A DNA stretch of 64,000 nucleotides from contig JANCYW010000002.1 in NCBI GenBank assembly GCA_026184775.1, forward strand, positions 372,001-436,000, in the 5' to 3' direction. The DNA comes from Cyanidium caldarium (lineage: Eukaryota > Rhodophyta > Bangiophyceae > Cyanidiales > Cyanidiaceae). Shown piece by piece: positions 46,252 to 54,872 of the stretch. Positions within the stretch are counted from its first letter, which is position 1; every line of letters starts with the position of its first letter. Under the pieces are notes generated by a model. The model saw only the letters and a program-made list of their open reading frames with translations. It searched no databases and had not been told where the DNA came from. The translations under genes and the position numbers were made by a program.

Positions 46252-48483
46252 CTACCCCCACGATTGCACGCGCTCGTAGCTGCCGCCGGTGACCGGCTCT
46301 TTCTCTCCGGCAGTCTCTCGCGTGCGCTTGTTTAACCAAATGAGCAGCGTCCACACATCGGTCGGCTTCACGCCCCCGATGCGCGACGCCTGTCCCACGG
46401 TGGTCGGGCGCACCCTCATCAGCTGCTCCGCGCCCTCTTTGCTCAGTTGCTGAATCTCGGTGTAATCCAGGTCGCGCGGTATCTCGCTATCGTACTGGAC
46501 TTTCATGCGTTGCACGTCCTCCTCCTGCCGCACCAAGTAACCGGCGTACTTGACCAGCACCTCCACCGCCTCCCGGTCGTACACCGTCAGCGCCGGATCG
46601 GCGTCGTCGCTCAGGCCCCATTGCTGCAGCATCTGCATGGTGATCTGCGGGCGCTTGAGCAGCTCGGCCAGCGGCACCGCGCCGCGCACCTCGCCGTGCC
46701 CGCCCTGGGCGATCTCCGCGGCGACCGTATCGGTGTCGCGCACCAGCCGGCGTTCCAGGCGCTGCATCTCCCGTTCCAGGCGCTGCTGTCGCTCCTGGTA
46801 CACTTGCCAGCGGCGATCGTCGATCAGACCCAGCTGTCGCCCGATCGGTGTCAGCCGCCGATCGGCATTGTCCGGTCGCAGCAGCAGGCGGAACTCGGCG
46901 CGTGACGTCAGCACGCGGTACGGCTCGCGCAACTCTTTGGTGCACAAGTCGTCGATCATCACGCCAATAAACGAGGTCTCCCGCCCAAAGCGGATCATTT
47001 CCGACTCGCGCCGCTGCCGGGCGTACCGGGCGGCGTTGACGCCGGCCACAATGCCCTGCGCGGCGGCCTCTTCGTACCCGGTGGTGCCCAACAGCTGCCC
47101 GGCCATGAACAGCCCCTCGGCCTTTTTGGTGTGCAGCGTGTCAAACACCTGGATGCCGGGGATGTAGTCATAATCCACCGAGTACGCCGGACGCACCATG
47201 CGGCACTGCTCCAGGCCAGGAATCGACTGCAGCATCGCCAGTTGCACCGACTCGGGCATGCCAGTGGACAACCCTTGGACGTACACTTCGGGGATGGTGC
47301 GGCCTTCGGGTTCGATGAAGATCGGATGCGAGTCGCGTTCCGCGAAACGTACCACCTTGTCCTCCACGCTGGGACAGTAGCGCGGGCCGGTCGACTGCAT
47401 GTGGCCGCCATACTTGGGAGTCAGGTGCAGGTTGTCCCGGATGATGCTGTGCGTCTGCTCGGTGGTGCGCGTCAGGTGGCACATCATAGTGTCGGTGCGC
47501 GGGTTCCACTCCAGCGGATCGTAGCTGAACCAGTGGTCGTCGGGGTCGGACGGTTGCGGCTGCATCACCGCGTAGTTGACGGTGCGCGAGTCCACCCGCG
47601 CCGGGGTGCCGGTTTTGAGGCGGCCGGTCTCGAAACCGAGTCGGCTCAGCGTCTCGGTCAGGCCGAACGACGACGGTTCGCCGGCGCGCCCCGCGGGCAT
47701 CGATTTGTTGCCCACCCAAATGGTGCCGCCCAGGAAGGTGCCGGTGGTGAGCACCACCGCCGGCGCCTTGAACGCCCCGCCGAAGTACGTCTCCACGCCG
47801 CACACCTCGTCGTTCGGCCCGAGCGCCAGGTCGTACACCATGCCCTCGCGTATCTCCAGATTCTCCGCCGACTCCAGCACCCGCCGCATCTCCACCGAGT
47901 ACTCGCGCTTATCGGTCTGTGCGCGCAGCGCCCACACCGACGGGCCTTTGCTGCGGTTCAGCACGCGGCGTTGCAAGTAGGTACGGTCGGCGAGTTTGCC
48001 GATCCACCCGCCCAGCGCATCCACCTCGTGCACGAGGGTGGACTTGGCCGGACCGCCCACCGCAGGGTTACACGGCTGCCAGGCAATGCGGTCCAGATTC
48101 AGCGTGAGCAGCAGGGTGCGCGCGCCGAGGCGGGCGGAAGCCAGCGCTGCTTCGCAGCCGGCGTGGCCGGCGCCGATGACGATCACGTCGTACTCGCCTT
48201 CCGGATAGAGGACACCGCCGCGAGATGACTTCAGACCCGGTGAGGAACGCGCGAAATGGCCCTCGGGTAGCTTTGGCGGTGCACCCACCGGCGCTGTTGA
48301 TGAATGCGGTGATGGCGGCGGCACCGCGCTGCCGTGTCCGTTGGCAGCGCCGTTCGGGCGCGCGTCGCACGCTGCCCACCGCCGCCGTCGCCACCGCCGT
48401 CCCGACCCGTTCTGGCAGGCTCGCCGTGAGATGAACGGCGTGCCAATCTGATGAATCGCCGGGGTATTTACAAACGCCGGCAT
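46252..48483 (-). CDS. MnmG (GidA), organellar tRNA uridine-modifying enzyme
   Basis: FAD-dependent half of the MnmE-MnmG complex that modifies U34 of organellar tRNAs. 743 residues from the ATG at 48483. The N-terminus MPAFVNTPAIHQIGTPF, with an early Phe and no acids, suggests an organelle (perhaps plastid) transit peptide. An 80-residue variable region leads to YDVIVIGAGHAGCEAALAS (FAD), WQPCNPAVGGPAKSTLVHEV (family signature), GRLKTGTPARVD with the hydroxylated-Cys region, and the C-terminal helical domain beginning near EAAAQGIVAGVNAAR and ending RPTTVGQASRIGGVKPTDV, the second MnmG signature. Another ATG is at 48507. A partner MnmE is not in the window. Confidence 0.96.
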   Translation of the reverse strand: MPAFVNTPAIHQIGTPFISRRACQNGSGRRWRRRRWAACDARPNGAANGHGSAVPPPSPHSSTAPVGAPPKLPEGHFARSSPGLKSSRGGVLYPEGEYDVIVIGAGHAGCEAALASARLGARTLLLTLNLDRIAWQPCNPAVGGPAKSTLVHEVDALGGWIGKLADRTYLQRRVLNRSKGPSVWALRAQTDKREYSVEMRRVLESAENLEIREGMVYDLALGPNDEVCGVETYFGGAFKAPAVVLTTGTFLGGTIWVGNKSMPAGRAGEPSSFGLTETLSRLGFETGRLKTGTPARVDSRTVNYAVMQPQPSDPDDHWFSYDPLEWNPRTDTMMCHLTRTTEQTHSIIRDNLHLTPKYGGHMQSTGPRYCPSVEDKVVRFAERDSHPIFIEPEGRTIPEVYVQGLSTGMPESVQLAMLQSIPGLEQCRMVRPAYSVDYDYIPGIQVFDTLHTKKAEGLFMAGQLLGTTGYEEAAAQGIVAGVNAARYARQRRESEMIRFGRETSFIGVMIDDLCTKELREPYRVLTSRAEFRLLLRPDNADRRLTPIGRQLGLIDDRRWQVYQERQQRLEREMQRLERRLVRDTDTVAAEIAQGGHGEVRGAVPLAELLKRPQITMQMLQQWGLSDDADPALTVYDREAVEVLVKYAGYLVRQEEDVQRMKVQYDSEIPRDLDYTEIQQLSKEGAEQLMRVRPTTVGQASRIGGVKPTDVWTLLIWLNKRTRETAGEKEPVTGGSYERVQSWG

Positions 48484-48903
48484 GGGGCAGATGTTTGGTG
48501 GGAGCATTGGGTGGTCGACCTCGTCGGCGCTTGGCAGCCGGTTTCACCGCGGGAGTGCTGCCCTCGGAAAGCCCCTTTGAACCCTCGTACGGGCAGTGCC
48601 TCCTCCAGCCAAGTTCACAGCACGCAGACGAATACTGCTCCTCGGTGGCGCACGTTCCGTTCTCCGGTGCACACGCAGGTGTTTCGCGCGTACTGAGCCA
48701 CTCGGCGTCTCAGCGCCGCTCCGCCCACGCCGTCCGCGGCGTCTCGCCTCTCAAAGGCACCCGCGCGCTTCTACGACGTTTTCTCATCTCGCGGTCGCAC
48801 GGCGCGCGCGCCCACGACACTCCACTCGGCAGACCGCGTTGATCGGAGGCGGTGGCTGCCTTCCCGTCGTGGGTCTGGATCCGGCACCCACTTGACAGCC
48901 ACA
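48484..48903. other. Divergent intergenic region, MnmG / OGDH E1
   Basis: 420 bp between two divergent starts of organelle-protein genes. No recognised element or RNA gene. Confidence 0.4.
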
Positions 48904-51900
48904 ATGTGGCCGGTACTCTCTACCTTTCCGCAGGGCCTATCCGCCCTGAGCAGACAGGGCATGGAGATCATCTCTTCATCAACGCTGCGCCGGGTGCTGA
49001 CCACCAAGGTGGCCAGCGCGGTGCGATCGACGGCGCCGGTGGCGTCGGCTGCGGCAACGGCGTCTGCCTCCGCCACGCCGACGGGGCCTTCACCGTCGGT
49101 GACGCTGAAACCGGGCGTGCAACCGTCGCTGGCCGAATCTGGACTGGCCGAGGCGGAGGCGTTTCTGAGCGGCACCAACGCCAACGTGCTGGAGGAGATG
49201 TATGAGCTGTGGTGCCGGGAGCCGTCCAAGGTGCACGGCAGCTGGCAGGCGTTCTTTCGGAACGTGGAGACGAACGCGCCGCTGGGTCGCTCGGCGGAGA
49301 TGCTGTCGCGCACCCAACAGGAGCGGGTGTCGCGAGCAGCGCCGTCGGTGACCGAGGGACGCGACGTGCTGGAGGTGGCACGCGACACCGTCAAGGTCAT
49401 GGCCATGATCCGCGCGTTTCGGCACCGCGGACACTTGGTGGCCGATCTGGACCCGCTGAAACTGTTCTCCAGCGGGGAACACTACGTCCCCGGGTATGCT
49501 GCCTATGCCGAACTGAACCCGGGACGCGTGCGCTACGATCTCAGCCCGGCCTCGTACGGCTTCACCGACGCCGACATGGACCGCATCTTCTACGTCGGCG
49601 GCGATCTGCCCGGCCGGCCGTTGCGCACGCTGCGCGAGATTCACTCCATGCTGATGAGCTCGTATTGCGGCAAGATCGGTTTCGAGTATCGACACATCCT
49701 CAGCAAGGAGGAGAAGGACTGGATTGCCTCGCGGGTGGAGATCTTCGGCCCGATGTACCGTTTCGCGCCGGCGGAGAAGCGGGTCATCATGCACGACCTG
49801 GCCGAGGGCGAGCTCTTCGAAAAGTTCCTCTCGTACAAGTTCGCCACTGCCAAACGTTTCGGGCTGGAGGGCGCCGAGAGCATCATCGCCGGGCTGCAGG
49901 CGATGCTGGAGCGTGGCAGCGAGCTGGGCTTGCAGAACCTGATCCTCGGCATGCCGCATCGCGGCCGCCTGAACGTGCTGGGGCAGGTGGTGAAAAAGCC
50001 GCTGGCGCAGATCTTTCACGAGTTCAACCCCGACGAGGGGCGCACCCGCGAATACCTCGCCGGCGGCACCGGCGACGTGAAATACCACCTGGGCACCAGT
50101 GCCGACCGCACGCTACGCAGCGGCCGGCGCATGCATCTATCGCTGGTGGCCAACCCGAGCCACCTGGAGGCGGTGAACCCGGTGGTGGTGGGCAAGACGC
50201 GCGCCAAGCAGTTTTTCACCGGCGACGTTGAACGCCGCCAGACCATGGCAGTGCTGTTGCACGGCGATGCCTCTTTTGCCGGCCAGGGCGTCGTGGCGGA
50301 GACGCTCGAACTGAGCGACCTGCGCGACTACACCACCGGGGGCACGTTCCATCTGGTCATCAACAACCAGATCGGCTTCACCACTGACCCGAAACACGCG
50401 CGCTCGTCGCCGTACCCGACCGACGTGGCCAAGTGCGTCGGCGTGCCGATCTTCCACGTCAACGGCGACGACGCCGAGGCGGTGGTGCACGTGTGCCGCC
50501 TGGCGACGGAGTATCGACAGCGCTTCCGGAAAGACGTGGTGGTGGACGTGTTCTGTTATCGACGACACGGGCACAACGAGATGGACCAGCCGAGTTTCAC
50601 GCAACCGCTGATGTACCAGAAGATCCGCAACCACCCGACGCCGATGCAAATCTACTCGCACCGCCTGGTGAACGAGGGCGTCATGCAGCCGAGCGAAGTG
50701 CAGCAGCTGCGCGACCACCTGATGCAGCGCTTCGAGAGCAACTTTGCGGACGCCAAGCACTGGAAACCACGCGACACCGATTGGCTGTCGTCGCACTGGC
50801 AGGGTTTCAAGTCGGAACACCAGCTGAGCCGCATCCAGGAGACCGGCGTCAGCGTGGACATGCTGCACCGAGTGGGCAGTGCGTTATGCACCGTGCCGGA
50901 CACTTTTCATCTGCATCCACAATTGCGCAAAGTGCTGCATCACCGCCAGGAGATGATGGACACGGGCGCCGGCATCGACTGGGCGATGGCGGAGCAGCTG
51001 GCGTTCGGCACGCTGATGTGTGAGGGCACGCACGTGCGCCTCAGCGGACAGGACAGCGAGCGCGGCACCTTCTCGCAGCGGCATGCGGTGTTGGTGGACC
51101 AGCAGAACGAGGAGAACTACGTCCCGCTGCACCACATCGCCGGTGAGCCGCCAGTCACCGGCCAGTTCCGCGTCTGCAACTCGTCGCTGAGCGAGTTTGC
51201 GGTGCTCGGTTTCGAGGTCGGCTACTCGCTGGAGTCGCCCAACGCGCTGGTGATGCACGAGGCGCAATTTGGCGATTTCATGAACAACGCGCAGGTCATC
51301 ATCGACCAGTTTATCGCATCGGGCGAGAAAAAGTGGCGACGGCAGTGCGGCCTGACGATGCTGCTGCCGCACGGCTACGGCGGCCAGGGGCCGGAACACT
51401 CGTCGGCGCGCCTGGAGCGGTATCTGCAGCTGGCGGACGACGACCCCGACGAGCTGCCTGCCGAGCTCGACTCGGATCACCGCATGCAGATTCAGCGCGC
51501 CAACCTGCAGGTGGTGAATGCCACCACCCCGGCCAACTACTTTCACGTGTTGCGGCGACAGATCCACCGCGAGTTCCGCAAACCGCTCATCCTCATGACA
51601 CCCAAGGAGTTGCTGCGGCATCCGCTGTGCGTGTCGTCGGCGGCGGATTTCGCCAAAGACACCCGCTTCCACCGCGTCTACTCCGAGTGCGACGATAAGA
51701 TCGCCACCGGGGATGAACTGCGCCGGCTGGTGCTGTGCCAGGGCAAGGTGTATTACGAGCTGCTGGCCGAGCGACAGAAACGCGGCATCGAGGACGTGGC
51801 GCTGGTGCGCGTTGAGCAGATATTCCCGTTCCCGTACGACCGCGTGGCCGAGGTGCTGCGCGCCTACCCGAAAGCGGAACTGGTGTGGTGTCAGGAGGAG

Positions 51901-52095
51901 CCGAAGAATGCGGGCGCGTGGTTCTTTACGCACCCGCGGATACTGACCACGTTGCGCGGGCTGGTGCACGAGCCGCATGGAAAGCACCGCGCGGTGCAGT
52001 ATGTGGGGCGGCGGCCGTCGGCGTCGCCGGCCACCGGCATCCACGCGATCCACGTCGCCGAGCAGCAGGAGTTGATCGACAAGGCGTTGCGGTAA
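48904..52095 (+). CDS. OGDH: 2-oxoglutarate dehydrogenase E1 component
   Basis: Thiamine-diphosphate subunit of the mitochondrial 2-oxoglutarate dehydrogenase complex in the TCA cycle. 1063 residues from the ATG at 48904; the presequence MWPVLSTFPQGLSALSRQG and following Ser/Arg/Thr region fit mitochondrial import. The E1 N-terminal peptide FLSGTNANVLEEMYELWCRE is at about 80-99. Then come GMPHRGRLNVLGQVVKKPL, the ThDP-binding GDASFAGQGVVAETLELSDL (about 455-474) with INNQIGFTTDP, VFCYRRHGHNEMDQPSFTQP, LLPHGYGGQGPEHSSARLER and the C-terminal WCQEEPKNAGAW. Colinear with human OGDH. No insertions or missing catalytic residues seen. Confidence 0.97.
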   Translation: MWPVLSTFPQGLSALSRQGMEIISSSTLRRVLTTKVASAVRSTAPVASAAATASASATPTGPSPSVTLKPGVQPSLAESGLAEAEAFLSGTNANVLEEMYELWCREPSKVHGSWQAFFRNVETNAPLGRSAEMLSRTQQERVSRAAPSVTEGRDVLEVARDTVKVMAMIRAFRHRGHLVADLDPLKLFSSGEHYVPGYAAYAELNPGRVRYDLSPASYGFTDADMDRIFYVGGDLPGRPLRTLREIHSMLMSSYCGKIGFEYRHILSKEEKDWIASRVEIFGPMYRFAPAEKRVIMHDLAEGELFEKFLSYKFATAKRFGLEGAESIIAGLQAMLERGSELGLQNLILGMPHRGRLNVLGQVVKKPLAQIFHEFNPDEGRTREYLAGGTGDVKYHLGTSADRTLRSGRRMHLSLVANPSHLEAVNPVVVGKTRAKQFFTGDVERRQTMAVLLHGDASFAGQGVVAETLELSDLRDYTTGGTFHLVINNQIGFTTDPKHARSSPYPTDVAKCVGVPIFHVNGDDAEAVVHVCRLATEYRQRFRKDVVVDVFCYRRHGHNEMDQPSFTQPLMYQKIRNHPTPMQIYSHRLVNEGVMQPSEVQQLRDHLMQRFESNFADAKHWKPRDTDWLSSHWQGFKSEHQLSRIQETGVSVDMLHRVGSALCTVPDTFHLHPQLRKVLHHRQEMMDTGAGIDWAMAEQLAFGTLMCEGTHVRLSGQDSERGTFSQRHAVLVDQQNEENYVPLHHIAGEPPVTGQFRVCNSSLSEFAVLGFEVGYSLESPNALVMHEAQFGDFMNNAQVIIDQFIASGEKKWRRQCGLTMLLPHGYGGQGPEHSSARLERYLQLADDDPDELPAELDSDHRMQIQRANLQVVNATTPANYFHVLRRQIHREFRKPLILMTPKELLRHPLCVSSAADFAKDTRFHRVYSECDDKIATGDELRRLVLCQGKVYYELLAERQKRGIEDVALVRVEQIFPFPYDRVAEVLRAYPKAELVWCQEEPKNAGAWFFTHPRILTTLRGLVHEPHGKHRAVQYVGRRPSASPATGIHAIHVAEQQELIDKALR

Positions 52096-52112
52096 GCAGG
52101 CGCAAGAGAGAG

Positions 52113-52139
52113 CGTGTGTATATGTGTGTGTAGGTGCGT
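52113..52139. repeat. GT-rich tract in the OGDH / CAP-H convergent gap
   Basis: GTGTGTATATGTGTGTGTAGGTG-like sequence occupying most of the 45 bp between two convergent stops. It may act as a GU-rich element in OGDH 3'-end formation; that is inference. Confidence 0.6.
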
Positions 52140-52140
52140 T

Positions 52141-54534
52141 TTAGCTGAATGCGACGAGCACGTCATCCAGTTGCGGCGTGTCGTGCAGGTGTAGCCGCTG
52201 CTCGTTGGCCAGATGCAACAGACAGATAAACAGGTACGAGATGGATAATTCGGGCAGTTGTTCCGGCGGCGCCCAGGTGTGCACCGCGCCCATCAACTGC
52301 TGCAAATGTACTTCCTGGTTCGACTCGGGCGTGGCGGCGTGCTGGGTACACAGCGCCTGCCACAGATGCTCTTTCAATCGGCGCACGTCGATGCGTTTGG
52401 CCACGGTGGCGTATCCTACCTGCCAGCGCTCCACCGTCGGAGGCGCCTCGATGAGGGCCGGGCGCCGCTCGGTGCCACCCTCGTCCTCGCTCAAGTACAG
52501 GGATGCCAGTGCGTCGCCGATATCATCGGCAACGGTTGCGGAAACATCGGCATCCTCGTCGTCATCTCCACCAGCGTCTATCGCAGCGCCACAGAATGAC
52601 GCGTCCTGAAACGCGCGCCAGTCCAGCTCCTCGCCCAGACCGGTCTCGGTAGCGGCCTCGCCGCGGGACCCGCCCAACGGCACCCGGCGCGACACCGAAA
52701 ACAACCGCATCATATCGGCCACCGTGTAGCGCATATCCTCCGGCAGCGTCGTGCTGGCGGGCGTCTGTCGCTCCAACGCCACCGCAGACAACTGGTGCGA
52801 GTTCCGTTTCGGGCCGGTGGCGAACTTGTCAGCAAAGTCCAACTCCGGCGGGCGGCTGCGAAAGTCCAGCAACTGGGCGGTGCGTCCGCGCGGCCGTTTG
52901 GCGGGAGCGTCACCGCCATCGCCGCCGGCTGCAGCCCGCGGCCGCCACTGATCTGGCCCGGCCCACGAGCCCAACAAATCGTTGGCGGTGGCGGCCAACC
53001 AGTTGTCGCCGGCCAGGCGTTGCCGGTCCAGCGCGGTGTGAATTTCAAAGGCGTCCGCCCCGCGCGCCATCATCAGCGCGGCCACCTCGGTGCGGGCGGC
53101 GGACGGCTCCGCCTCGCCGGACGCCTCCTCGGTGAGGGAGCAGCTGTCCTCGGTCAGCTCGTTCTGCAGCATCTCCCGCAGGCGTCGCTCCTCGGCCAGG
53201 GTCGCTTCGGCGCCGTCGATATCGAATCCGTCGGCGTAATCCAGAATGTCCGCCGGTTCGTCTGCGGCTGGGTGCGTCGGCGAGCCCGCCATGCGTTCCT
53301 CCTCGGGCACGGACGCCCCGACTGCCGCCACCGTAGCCTCGGCATTTCGGAGCGCTTGCGCCGACTGCGGGCACAACTCGCTGCTCTCCTCTCTCGACAG
53401 CCACGGCGACAGATTCACTGCCGCCGGCCATATCACCGCATCGCTCGCCGCCGCCGCCGCTGCCGCCGCCGCATCATCATCGTCGTCCATCTCGGCGGCC
53501 GCCTGTACGCCCAGCGCATCCGCCAGGGCGCTCGAGTCCAGCGCCAACGCGCCATCCGGCAAAACATCCAACACGTTGGTGAGCAGTCCCTTGGCACCGC
53601 CCTCGTTGATGGCGGCGGCCATTTTCTGAAACAGCGGATCCACCACAAAGTCCCGCTCCAGCTTCTTCAGCGTGATGTTGTCCAGATTGCTCTCCAGGGT
53701 CTGCCCGCCGGCACCGCGCTTACCTCGCCGCCGTCGTCCCGCGCCTCGCGTCTCGCCCCCCTCACCATCATCCGCCTCCTGGTCCGAGTCGGCGGCCGCG
53801 TCATCCTCGCCGCCGGCAGTTGCCGCCGCACGCCGCCGGCCCTCTGTCTCGTCCTCCTGCCCATCGTCGCCGTACACGCCATCGGCTACCGACAGACCGC
53901 TGAGGATGCGAAACGCGTTCGAGTGCACCGAATCCACTCGGCAAGAGTAGATGCGAGCGCCGGCGTCGATGGTGGAGCCGGCCAACACGAAATTGGTCCG
54001 CAGCGCCTCGGTGACGCTGTTGCGTTCACCGGCTCGTCCACTCTCGGCAGCAGACGGTGATGCCGCGCCGCGTGTCGACGCCACCGCTGCGATGTAATCG
54101 ATCAGCTGTAGTTTCCACGAGTTGCTCGCGTTCACACGGTTCTCCGCACACAATTTGATGGTGGAGGCGTACAGCTCGGCCAGCTGCTCGTCGCTCAGTT
54201 TTTGGCCGCGCACCTCCGCTTCCGTATACTGCGAGGATTCATCGGCGGCGTTGGAGGCGCGTGGCGGGCGCCGCGTCGCCTGGCCGTCCGACGCGGCACT
54301 GGCGGCCAACGAACGCCGCCGCTGCCGCGCCGCTTGTCGTTCGGCGTCGTCGTCGTTGCCCACCCACGACCGCTGCAACGCACTGGTATTCAACGTGATC
54401 TTGTCGACTTGTGGGGAGGTGGTCCGTTGAGAGTCGCCCAGCGACCGATTGTGCGCCGTGCTCTCGCCCAACGGACTCGCCGTCGCCAACGCCGGCCGTT
54501 GCACCGCGCTCAGTCGGCGCGTCCGTCGCGCCAT
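52141..54534 (-). CDS. NCAPH: Condensin subunit CAP-H (Barren/Brn1)
   Basis: Kleisin subunit that bridges SMC2 and SMC4 heads in condensin I. 797 residues from the ATG at 54534 (MARRTRRLSAVQRPA). Family blocks: VDKITLNTSALQ, KLSDEQLAELYASTIKLCAE with SWKLQLIDYIA (N-terminal kleisin helix region, about 130-170), TNFVLAGSTIDAGARIYSCR and VDSVHSNAFRILSGLS (about 200-245), NLDNITLKKLERDFVVDPLF, then FDIDGAEATL, and a C-terminal winged helix with YATVAKRIDVRRLKEHLW and LSISYLFICLLHLANEQRL. Several long acidic and Ala-rich spacers separate them, as in other CAP-H proteins. The frame is open upstream only to a TTG. Confidence 0.95.
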   Translation of the reverse strand: MARRTRRLSAVQRPALATASPLGESTAHNRSLGDSQRTTSPQVDKITLNTSALQRSWVGNDDDAERQAARQRRRSLAASAASDGQATRRPPRASNAADESSQYTEAEVRGQKLSDEQLAELYASTIKLCAENRVNASNSWKLQLIDYIAAVASTRGAASPSAAESGRAGERNSVTEALRTNFVLAGSTIDAGARIYSCRVDSVHSNAFRILSGLSVADGVYGDDGQEDETEGRRRAAATAGGEDDAAADSDQEADDGEGGETRGAGRRRRGKRGAGGQTLESNLDNITLKKLERDFVVDPLFQKMAAAINEGGAKGLLTNVLDVLPDGALALDSSALADALGVQAAAEMDDDDDAAAAAAAAASDAVIWPAAVNLSPWLSREESSELCPQSAQALRNAEATVAAVGASVPEEERMAGSPTHPAADEPADILDYADGFDIDGAEATLAEERRLREMLQNELTEDSCSLTEEASGEAEPSAARTEVAALMMARGADAFEIHTALDRQRLAGDNWLAATANDLLGSWAGPDQWRPRAAAGGDGGDAPAKRPRGRTAQLLDFRSRPPELDFADKFATGPKRNSHQLSAVALERQTPASTTLPEDMRYTVADMMRLFSVSRRVPLGGSRGEAATETGLGEELDWRAFQDASFCGAAIDAGGDDDEDADVSATVADDIGDALASLYLSEDEGGTERRPALIEAPPTVERWQVGYATVAKRIDVRRLKEHLWQALCTQHAATPESNQEVHLQQLMGAVHTWAPPEQLPELSISYLFICLLHLANEQRLHLHDTPQLDDVLVAFS

Positions 54535-54872
54535 GACACTCGCCTGCCAGATGAGCCCTGAAGAAAACACACAGGAGAGGAGCGGACGTGGGCGCGGATG
54601 TCGTCCGAGCCGGTGCAGGTGTGTGGAGAGCGACGGGTAGAGCGGCAGCAGAGGCAAGTGCGTCGGTGTGTCACGTCAGCCACCCAGTCATTCGTCACGA
54701 TTTGAAATTTTTCGGTCGACATCTCGCGCGCAAATTTTCGTAACGGATCTATGTACGCCGCGTCGCGTCCGCCCTCAAGTTGGTGGAGCACATCTCGCTT
54801 CCGCCATCCGTCGCCTCCGAAAGCTGTGGCTTTCTCAGGTAGAGCAACGTCACCTCTTCATCTTGCCTTCTT
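54535..54872. other. Intergenic region upstream of CAP-H gene
   Basis: 338 bp, mixed composition, containing an A/T-rich ATTTGAAATTTTTCGG near 54700 roughly 170 bases upstream of the CAP-H ATG. ATTTTTC before starts is seen also upstream of HSL. Confidence 0.4.
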
